Positions 26,847 through 33,405 of a DNA stretch of 64,000 nucleotides are shown here, piece after piece. Numbering within the stretch: the first letter of the stretch is position 1; every line of letters starts with the position of its first letter. The DNA is taken from the NCBI RefSeq assembly GCF_040643435.1, contig NZ_JBEYUH010000004.1, positions 186,001 through 250,000 on the forward strand, given 5' to 3'. Below the pieces are notes generated by a model, which saw nothing but the letters and a program-made list of their open reading frames with translations, did not search any database and was not told the origin of the DNA. The position numbers and the translations under genes are program-made. This DNA comes from Rhodococcus sp040643435. GTDB lineage: Bacteria > Actinomycetota > Actinomycetes > Mycobacteriales > Mycobacteriaceae.

Positions 26847-27743
26847 TCACGGCGCGCTGTCGGTCGGCGGCACGATCGACCGCGCCAGCGCCCGCATGAG
26901 GAATTCGAGTTCGGGGTTCGGGGTCGCGTTGCTCCGCACCACCCCGCACACCGGCACCTGCAGTCGATGGTGGATCTCGCGCATGAACTTCAATCCCTTC
27001 CGCGGTGTGTCGGCTGCCGTTCCGGCGTAGAGCACCGTCCACGCACGCGGATTGGTGATGACCTCGAGGGTCGCCGTGTGGTCGCTGGCGATCGGTGGGC
27101 CGAGGGTCACGCGGCGACCCGCCTCGACGAAGGCGTCCTCGACGACACGGTGCAGCAGGACTTGGTTGCCGCGTGGTGGCAGCAACAGCGGGTAGTGGGC
27201 GAGGTCGCCGAGATCCACGGTCGAGAACGCCGACAGTGGATGCTGACTCGAGGTGACGATCACCAGTTCCTCGATGCCGAGCCGTACCGCTTCCAGGCCG
27301 GGCCGATCGACCTCGCCGCGGATGAGGGCGAGATCGGCTTCTCCCGAGGCCACGGCGTTGACTCGGTCGGTGAAGTCCTTGATGACGAACTCCACGTCGA
27401 GCTGGGGATGACGTTCCCGGACGTGCGAGATCGCATCGAGGCTCTGCGACGCGAAACTCATGTTCGCGGTGATCCGGATGCTTTCCCGCGGCTCGTGGGC
27501 GACTTCGAGTGCCTTCGCTTCCAGGCTGAGCACTTCCGCGGCGATCGGCATCAGGCGTCGGCCGGCGGAGGTGAGCTTGACCGAACGGGTAGTGCGGTCG
27601 AACAGCGTCGTGCCCAGCTCGTGCTCGAGCTTCGCGATCTGGTGACTGATCGCGGACTGCGAGATGAAGCAGCGCTGCGCGGCGCGGGAGAAGCTCCCCT
27701 CCTCGCCGACTGCGAAGAAGTAGCGCAGCTGACGGAAATCCAT
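26847..27743 (-). CDS. LysR-family transcriptional regulator
   Basis: A 298-residue LysR regulator. The helix-turn-helix is MDFRQLRYFFAVGEEGSFSR, QSAISHQIAKLEHELGTTLF and LTSAGRRLMP. A periplasmic-binding-like effector domain follows from about residue 90. ATG at 27743 has AGGAG nearby. It is divergent from the type II NADH dehydrogenase gene, separated by 136 bases, so it may control that gene and itself. The N-terminus resembles stress-type LysR proteins such as OxyS, but the effector is unknown. Confidence 0.88.
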   Translation of the reverse strand: MDFRQLRYFFAVGEEGSFSRAAQRCFISQSAISHQIAKLEHELGTTLFDRTTRSVKLTSAGRRLMPIAAEVLSLEAKALEVAHEPRESIRITANMSFASQSLDAISHVRERHPQLDVEFVIKDFTDRVNAVASGEADLALIRGEVDRPGLEAVRLGIEELVIVTSSQHPLSAFSTVDLGDLAHYPLLLPPRGNQVLLHRVVEDAFVEAGRRVTLGPPIASDHTATLEVITNPRAWTVLYAGTAADTPRKGLKFMREIHHRLQVPVCGVVRSNATPNPELEFLMRALARSIVPPTDSAP

Positions 27744-27879
27744 TGCTCCTCCCGGTCGACGTGCCACCCGTATTTATGAGCAGAACAGATAACAGTATTT
27801 CGAATATCCCAGGTTACTGGATAACAAGAGTCGTTCGTACCTACGTTGGACGTCATACATCAGCGGGGACAGCTATGGC

Positions 27880-29295
27880 ATGGAGGTTTACGACAGCATG
27901 GACGGTGCGGACACAGAGACGAATCAGGTCGATCGAACGGACGTAGTGATCGTCGGCTCCGGCTTCGGAGCATTGGCCACCGCGAAGAAGCTCGCCAAGG
28001 CGGGCACCCCCTTCGTCCTCATCTCGGAAACCACCGAACACCTGTTCCAGCCCCTTCTCTATCAGGTCGCGACCGGTGTCCTGTCGCCCGGCGAGATCGC
28101 ACCCTCGGTGCGCGCGATTCTCGCCGAATACCCCAACGCCGACGTCCGCCTCGGACGGGTGGTCGACGTGCTGCCCGATGAGAACACCGTCGTCTACGAG
28201 GCCGGCGGCGCGCGTCTCCGCCTCGGTTACAAGTATCTCGTCGCCGCGACCGGCGCTCGCCAGGCGTATTTCGGGCGCGACGAGTTCGCCGACCTGACGT
28301 TCGCGCTGAAGACGGTCGAGGACGCCGAGCGACTGCGTCGCCAGATCGTCCGGTGCTTCGAAGAAGCGCACGTCACCACCGATCCGGAGCGGCGGAAGAA
28401 TCTGCTCAGCTTCATCGTCGTGGGAGCCGGCCCCACCGGCGTCGAGCTCGCGGGTCAGATCAAGGAACTCGCGCAGCGGTACTTCGCCGAGTCCATCGGC
28501 AACATCCGCGCGGAGGACGTCACCGTCACCCTCGTGGAGGGCGCCGACAAGGTGCTGCCTCCCTTCGGCGGCAAGCTCAGCGAGTACTCGAAGGCATCGC
28601 TCGAGAAGAGCGGTGTCGACGTCGTCCTCGGAACGATGGTCACCGACATCGACGAGCACGGTGCCACGCTCACCACGCCCACGACCGAGGAGACCCGTCG
28701 GCTCACCGCGGAGACGATCATCTGGTCGGCCGGCATCCAGGCCAACGACTTCGCCGACGTCCTCGCCGAGCGAACCGGTTGCGAGACGGTTCGCGGCGGC
28801 CGCCTGCTCGTCGACCCGGATTTCACCGTCGGACGTAGCGACAACATCTTCGCGATCGGCGACATGGTCACGCTCGACAATCTGCCGGCGCAGTCGCCGT
28901 TCGCGATGCAGGGTGGCCGTCACGTCGCGAAGATGATCACCGGGAAGACCGCCATGGGCACCCCGTTCCAGTACAAGGACAAGGGCAGCATGGCGATCAT
29001 CAACCGCTTCCGCGCGATCACGCGGGTGGGGAAGATCGAACTCACCGGGTTCATCGCATGGGTGCTGTGGCTCGCCGTCCACCTCGTCTACCTGGTCGGT
29101 TTCCGCAACCGGTACATCGCGGTCCTGTCGTGGTGCGGTTCCTTCCTCGGACATCGTCGCCCGCACTTCTATTACGCGCAGGAATCGACACCGGTCGCGG
29201 TGATCGAACCCGATGCGGAGAAGAGCGAACCTGCACCGCAGGCGGAGGACGCTCCGGAGAAGAGCGACAAGCAACCCGTGCGGACGTCTGCGTAA
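27880..29295 (+). CDS. ndh: type II NADH dehydrogenase (NADH:quinone oxidoreductase)
   Basis: A 471-residue non-proton-pumping NADH dehydrogenase on the inner face of the membrane that passes electrons from NADH through FAD to menaquinone. FAD motif VVIVGSGFGALATA is near residue 22, HLFQPLLYQVATG follows, the NADH motif is VVGAGPTGVELAG near 180, and the second FAD motif is IFAIGDM. A hydrophobic C-terminal stretch (FIAWVLWLAVHLVYLVGF) anchors it. The tail is rich in Ala, Glu and Pro. An in-frame ATG at 27898 is an alternative start. A clear terminator follows. The divergent LysR gene may regulate it. Confidence 0.92.
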   Translation: MEVYDSMDGADTETNQVDRTDVVIVGSGFGALATAKKLAKAGTPFVLISETTEHLFQPLLYQVATGVLSPGEIAPSVRAILAEYPNADVRLGRVVDVLPDENTVVYEAGGARLRLGYKYLVAATGARQAYFGRDEFADLTFALKTVEDAERLRRQIVRCFEEAHVTTDPERRKNLLSFIVVGAGPTGVELAGQIKELAQRYFAESIGNIRAEDVTVTLVEGADKVLPPFGGKLSEYSKASLEKSGVDVVLGTMVTDIDEHGATLTTPTTEETRRLTAETIIWSAGIQANDFADVLAERTGCETVRGGRLLVDPDFTVGRSDNIFAIGDMVTLDNLPAQSPFAMQGGRHVAKMITGKTAMGTPFQYKDKGSMAIINRFRAITRVGKIELTGFIAWVLWLAVHLVYLVGFRNRYIAVLSWCGSFLGHRRPHFYYAQESTPVAVIEPDAEKSEPAPQAEDAPEKSDKQPVRTSA

Positions 29296-29597
29296 GCACC
29301 TCCTCCGATGAAAGGCTCCGACCGTCTCGGTCGGAGCCTTTCGTCGAAGTTGACGCGGTGAAGCGGGATGGACGCCGGCTGTAGTGGTGGCGAACCGCAT
29401 TTCACCGCGCGAACGGTGGGCTGGCTCGAGCGCGGTCCTCATGGTCCGCGCTCCGACTGCGTGTGCCCTGATCCGGCGGCTCGGCCGGGTGAAACTCGAG
29501 GTGAATTGCGGGCTGTCGCCCGGGCCGGAAATGTCCCAGTAGTGTAGATCGGCCGTCCGGTCGGTTACCGTGTGCATCGCATCCCGAGGAGTGACCC
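29296..29597. other. 302-base region between ndh and the carrier-protein cluster
   Basis: It holds the ndh terminator and a distant inverted repeat, CGCGGTGAA at 29354-29362 with TTCACCGCG at 29401-29409. TAGTGT near 29540 is a possible -10 for the downstream cluster, but no matching -35 was found. GAGGAG seven bases before the ATG at 29598 is the ribosome site. No gene is seen. Confidence 0.55.
29311..29341 (+). terminator. rho-independent terminator after ndh
   Basis: A 13-bp perfect stem AAAGGCTCCGACC / GGTCGGAGCCTTT with a 5-base loop lies 15 bases after the ndh stop. The stem itself ends in A and T runs on either side, so it could work on both strands. Confidence 0.85.
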
Positions 29598-30032
29598 ATG
29601 AACGTCGATGGCAACGGCCCCCGCGCGGTGATGACGACTCGCGTCGGTTGCGACGTCGTCACCGTCCGCGACGTCGCGCGCAGCATCGACCGATTCGGCG
29701 ACCGCTATCTGCAGCGCATGTTCACGCCGCACGAACTGGCGGTGTGCACCGGTCCGGGTCGCGCACAACGGCTCGCGGCGCGCTTCGCCGCGAAGGAAGC
29801 AGTGATGAAGGTCCTGCGCCCGCGTGATCAGGCCGTGCCGTGGCAGGCTATCGAGATCCGCCGTGAGACGTGGGGTGGATGCGCCGTCGTGCTGGCAGGT
29901 AACGCGGCTGCCCTGGCGCGAGATCAACAGTTGACCGACATCCAGGTCTCGATTTCCCACGAGCCTGAATACGCCATCGCGACGGTCGTGGCGACCCGCG
30001 TCGGAGAAACAGAAGGTGGAGTACATCCATGA
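29598..30032 (+). CDS. holo-ACP synthase-like 4'-phosphopantetheinyl transferase
   Basis: A 144-residue protein of the AcpS family, which moves phosphopantetheine from CoA to the active Ser of a carrier protein. GCDVVTVRDVARSIDRFG (residues 17-34) matches the AcpS G-x-D-x-V opening with the Mg-binding Asp. RFAAKEAVMKVL matches the F-x-x-K-E-A motif, and VSISHEPEYAIA the S-H-x motif. It is the first gene of the cluster, and its stop overlaps the carrier-protein start (ATGA). It most likely serves that carrier protein specifically, since a housekeeping acpS would be expected elsewhere. Confidence 0.82.
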   Translation: MNVDGNGPRAVMTTRVGCDVVTVRDVARSIDRFGDRYLQRMFTPHELAVCTGPGRAQRLAARFAAKEAVMKVLRPRDQAVPWQAIEIRRETWGGCAVVLAGNAAALARDQQLTDIQVSISHEPEYAIATVVATRVGETEGGVHP

Positions 30033-30271
30033 CGGAGCAGGTGATCCGCAAGGTCCTCGGCGAGCACGCGAAGCTGTCTGTCGACAGCGCCGGACTCGAT
30101 CCCGCGGCCGATCTCTACGAACTCGGTCTGACCTCCCATGCCAGCGTCAACGTGATGCTCGCCCTCGAGGACGCCTTCGACGTCGAGTTCCCCGACGAGT
30201 TGCTCCGCAAGAGCACGTTCGCGAGCGTCGGGGCCATTCGCTCGGCATTGACAGAACTGGGCGTCGGGTGA
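30029..30271 (+). CDS. acyl carrier protein (dedicated carrier protein of the cluster)
   Basis: An 80-residue four-helix carrier protein. The phosphopantetheine site is Ser36 in DLYELGLTSHASVNVML; the usual D-S-L is replaced by T-S-H, a departure seen in specialised carrier proteins. The acidic helix III region DAFDVEFPDELL is typical. Both ends overlap neighbours by 4 bp (ATGA with the AcpS-like gene, GTGA with the dehydrogenase). It is the expected acceptor for the amino acid:[carrier protein] ligase two genes downstream. Confidence 0.88.
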   Translation: MTEQVIRKVLGEHAKLSVDSAGLDPAADLYELGLTSHASVNVMLALEDAFDVEFPDELLRKSTFASVGAIRSALTELGVG

Positions 30272-31467
30272 CCTCGGCGTCCGCGCCACTCGCCGTGGCG
30301 GAGGCCGGGCCGTCGCTGCTCGAGCGCGCCGAGATCGTCGGACGCGAGAGCGCCGGACCTGCCGCTGCGGAGGTGGATCGCCTGGCACGATTTCCACACG
30401 AGGCCGTCGATGCTCTACGCACCCACAAGCTGCTGAACTGCGCAGTTCCCGTCGAACTGGGCGGTGAGGGAGCCTCGCTGGGTGAGTTGTGCTCCGTCGC
30501 GCGCATTCTCGGCCGCTACTGTGCCTCGACGGCGATGATCTTCGCGATGCACCAGACCCAGATCCTGTCGTTGGTCCGTCACTCCACTCCCGGTGTGGCG
30601 GCTTTCGTCGCCGAAGCGGCGGCGAACGACTACCTGATCGCCTCGGCGACCACCGAACTCGGTACTGGTGGCGACGTGCGCAGCAGCGTCTGTTCGATCA
30701 CGCGGGACGGTGAGGTGGTATCGCTGACCAAGAATGCACCGGTCATCTCGTACGGCGAGTACGCCGACGCGATTCTGGCGACGGCGCGCCGCACCGTCGA
30801 CAGCCCGCCCAGTGACCAGGTGCTCGTCGTGTGCCGTCGCGAGGACGTGACTCTCGAGCCGACCGGAGAGTGGGACACACTCGGGCTGCGAGGAACGTGC
30901 AGCCCCGGATTCGTCCTCACCGCTACGACGTCCAGCGACCTCGTGGTCGGCACAGCCTATGCCGAGATCTCCTCGCGCACCATGCTTCCCGTCTCACACT
31001 GCGTGTGGTCGGCAGTATGGCTCGGAATCGCCGACGCAGCGATGGAGAAGGCGCGATCGTACGTGCGGTCGGCAGCTCGGAGGAGCCCCGGGGTCACACC
31101 TCCCGGTGCGCTGCGCCTCGCCGAGGCGGCTGCTGTGCACCAGCAGTTCTCCGATCTTGTGACCTCCTCCGCCGCCCGGTTCGACGCCGCTGTCTCGGCG
31201 CAGGAGGGGACGGACCGCTTCGAAGCGACGTCGGGCATGGGATTCTCCCTCGCGATGAACAACCTCAAGGTCACCGCCTCCACGCTGGTCGTGGATCTGG
31301 TCACCCGCGCGATGCTCATCTGTGGAATCGCCGGCTATCGCGAGGATTCTCCGTTCTCGCTCGGCCGGCACCTGCGCGACGCGCACGGTGCCGCCGTCAT
31401 GGTCAACAACGACCGCATCATGAACAACTCGGCCCAGTTGTCGATCGCCTACCGGGGGACGCTGTGA
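30268..31467 (+). CDS. acyl-CoA dehydrogenase-like flavoprotein
   Basis: A 399-residue acyl-CoA dehydrogenase fold: N-terminal helical domain (LARFPHEAVDALRTHKLL), a middle beta domain with ASATTELGTGG (flavin-contact T-E motif) and a C-terminal four-helix domain. The usual catalytic Glu region reads GYREDSPFSLGRHLRDAHGA, where Asp takes the place expected for Glu, with Glu one residue earlier and a two-residue insertion before RDA. The GTG start at 30268 overlaps the carrier-protein stop. Related flavoproteins such as PltE oxidise prolyl groups bound to carrier proteins, so this one may desaturate an aminoacyl-S-carrier protein. That substrate is inference from context. Confidence 0.8.
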   Translation: MTSASAPLAVAEAGPSLLERAEIVGRESAGPAAAEVDRLARFPHEAVDALRTHKLLNCAVPVELGGEGASLGELCSVARILGRYCASTAMIFAMHQTQILSLVRHSTPGVAAFVAEAAANDYLIASATTELGTGGDVRSSVCSITRDGEVVSLTKNAPVISYGEYADAILATARRTVDSPPSDQVLVVCRREDVTLEPTGEWDTLGLRGTCSPGFVLTATTSSDLVVGTAYAEISSRTMLPVSHCVWSAVWLGIADAAMEKARSYVRSAARRSPGVTPPGALRLAEAAAVHQQFSDLVTSSAARFDAAVSAQEGTDRFEATSGMGFSLAMNNLKVTASTLVVDLVTRAMLICGIAGYREDSPFSLGRHLRDAHGAAVMVNNDRIMNNSAQLSIAYRGTL

Positions 31468-32435
31468 CCCGCACCGTCACGACGAGCACTGCCACGACCG
31501 GTGCCGCAACCGAAGAACTCTCCGAACTCGAACGTGCCCGCCTCGCCTTTCGGCAGGAGTTGCTCGACGCCGAAATACTCGTCGAGACAGGCGTTCCCGG
31601 ACTCTACGGACGTTCGGGTCTCTTCGAGGACCTCGTGGACGGTGTCGACCGTGTGGTGGTCGCAGCAGGTCCGGGACGGTCGGCGACGCGACTTCGGTTC
31701 CCTCCGGTCTTTCCGAGGACGAGCTTCGAGCGCACCGATTACATCGCGTCGTTCCCGCATTTGACGGGAGCTGTGAACACGTTCGCGGGCAGCAACGTCG
31801 AGCATGCCGAACTGCTTGCTGCTCGTTCCCGGGGTGAAGCCTGGGATCCGTGGCTCGCACCCACCGACACCGTGCTCGTCTCCGCAGCATGCCATCCTGC
31901 CTATTCGCGCTACACCGGAACTCTCCGCGAGGGCGGTGAACTGCTCGACGTCTACGGATACTGCTTCCGGCACGAACCTGCCGTGGATCCCGCCCGCATG
32001 CAGGCCTTCCGGATGCACGAGTTCGTGCGGATCGGCACCGAGAGCGACGCTGTGCAGCATCGTGACTCATGGGTGCAGCGCGGCCTCGAGGTGCTCGACT
32101 TGCTCGGGCTCGATGCAACCGCCGTGCCGGCCAACGATCCTTTCTTCGGCCGGGCGGGGCGCATGCTGGCCGTCAATCAGCGTACCGAGAACCTCAAGAC
32201 CGAACTGGTCGTCCGACTCTACGGCGACCTCGACGACGGCACCGCCGTGGTCTCCTGCAACTGCCATCGCGGCCACTTCGGGGAGACCTTCGAGATCAGC
32301 ACGGCCGACGGCGCGGTCGCACACAGTGCGTGCGTCGGCTTCGGCATGGAGCGCATCGCGCTCGCCATGCTGCGGACCCACGGACTCGATGTCGACCGCT
32401 GGCCTGCTCCGTTGCGCGACAGGCTGTTCCCGTGA
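31464..32435 (+). CDS. amino acid:[carrier protein] ligase (class II aminoacyl-synthetase-like)
   Basis: A 323-residue stand-alone catalytic domain related to atypical seryl-tRNA synthetases and lacking a tRNA-binding arm. It would activate an amino acid with ATP and load it on carrier-protein phosphopantetheine, as do the Gly/Ala-specific ligases of Bradyrhizobium and Agrobacterium. Motif 2-like FRMHEFVRIGT (183-192) and motif 3-like CVGFGMERIALAML (290-303) are present. Probable zinc ligands are Cys143 (AACHPAY), Glu186 and Cys265 or Cys267 (SCNCHRGHFGETF). GTGA overlaps both neighbours. The carrier protein and its activating enzyme are in the same cluster. Amino acid specificity cannot be read safely. 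Confidence 0.87.
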   Translation: MTRTVTTSTATTGAATEELSELERARLAFRQELLDAEILVETGVPGLYGRSGLFEDLVDGVDRVVVAAGPGRSATRLRFPPVFPRTSFERTDYIASFPHLTGAVNTFAGSNVEHAELLAARSRGEAWDPWLAPTDTVLVSAACHPAYSRYTGTLREGGELLDVYGYCFRHEPAVDPARMQAFRMHEFVRIGTESDAVQHRDSWVQRGLEVLDLLGLDATAVPANDPFFGRAGRMLAVNQRTENLKTELVVRLYGDLDDGTAVVSCNCHRGHFGETFEISTADGAVAHSACVGFGMERIALAMLRTHGLDVDRWPAPLRDRLFP

Positions 32436-33391
32436 GCACACCGCTCATCGACGTCCGCGTCGACGGGTACTCACCGCACTTCGTGCACGCCGCAGACCGG
32501 ATCTGGACCGAGACGAACTGCTACGTCGACCTGTGGGTCGAGGTGCTGCACGCGCTCGGCCACGACCCGGTCCCCGCGGCGGCATGTGCGTTCTCGACCC
32601 GGTTCGACGGCGCGCAGTGGACCTTTCTCAAGTTCCGGCCTGAAGACCTGTTGTCGCTCTATGGGATCGACGTCGCAGAGATGAACGTGTGGCGCCGTCC
32701 GGTGGAGCATATCCAGGACAACACCGACGCCGGATTGCTGTCCACCGTCGAGGTGGATGCGTTCTGGCTGCCCGACACCGCCGGAACCGGATATCGGGAA
32801 AGCCGCTCCAAGACGACGATCGTGCCGAATCTTCTCGATCGCGACGCCGAGATACTCGAGTACTTCCACAACAGTGGCTATCACGTCCTCTCCGGTGAGG
32901 ATTTCCGTGGAGTGTTCGGTCTGGACCTACCGGTTCCCACTTGGCCGCCCTATCTCGAACAAGTACGACTCGATGCGGCACTGCCGCAGTGCGACGCCTT
33001 CGACATCCTCGTGCTCCGGCACCTGCGAATGCGTGCCCGGTCCAACCCGGTGCGAGAGCTTGGCGTCCGAGTGCTCGCCGACGTCGAGCGGATCCGCTCC
33101 GGTGGCATGGACGTCTTCCATCCGTGGACGTTCGGAGTGCTCCGGCAGTGTGGTGCCACCGCCGAACTGGCCGCGGACGTGAGTCTTTACATGGACGGGC
33201 ACGGATATCCCGGTGCAGGCGGCGCCGCCGAGGGATTCCGCGCTGTCGCCGAGGGAGCGAAGAGTGTGCAGTTCCGTATGGCGCGCGCCGCACGGGGACG
33301 CAGCGTAGACCCGGGCGACCAACTCGCGGCGATGGCCGACGCGTGGGGGGATGCCATGGGGACCGTCGTTCGCGCTGCCGGCGTGCGTTGA
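32432..33391 (+). CDS. DUF1839 family protein
   Basis: A 319-residue protein of the DUF1839 family, often found beside amino acid:[carrier protein] ligases. Conserved-looking stretches are RIWTETNCYVDLWVEVLHAL (about 24-43), QWTFLKFRPEDLLSLYGIDV, VEVDAFWLPDTAGTGYR and KTTIVPNLLD. The clustered Cys, Asp and His in the first 40 residues and the YFHNSGYH motif may form an active site, perhaps an acyl or aminoacyl transferase, but no function is established to my knowledge. The GTG start overlaps the ligase stop. Soluble, no signal peptide. Confidence 0.75.
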   Translation: MSTPLIDVRVDGYSPHFVHAADRIWTETNCYVDLWVEVLHALGHDPVPAAACAFSTRFDGAQWTFLKFRPEDLLSLYGIDVAEMNVWRRPVEHIQDNTDAGLLSTVEVDAFWLPDTAGTGYRESRSKTTIVPNLLDRDAEILEYFHNSGYHVLSGEDFRGVFGLDLPVPTWPPYLEQVRLDAALPQCDAFDILVLRHLRMRARSNPVRELGVRVLADVERIRSGGMDVFHPWTFGVLRQCGATAELAADVSLYMDGHGYPGAGGAAEGFRAVAEGAKSVQFRMARAARGRSVDPGDQLAAMADAWGDAMGTVVRAAGVR

Positions 33392-33405
33392 CGGGTTCGG
33401 CGCAC

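Noticed and set aside
27853..29577. A 574-codon minus-strand frame opposite ndh
   Set aside because: Its composition and lack of motifs mark it as a shadow of ndh, and it would run through the ndh terminator.
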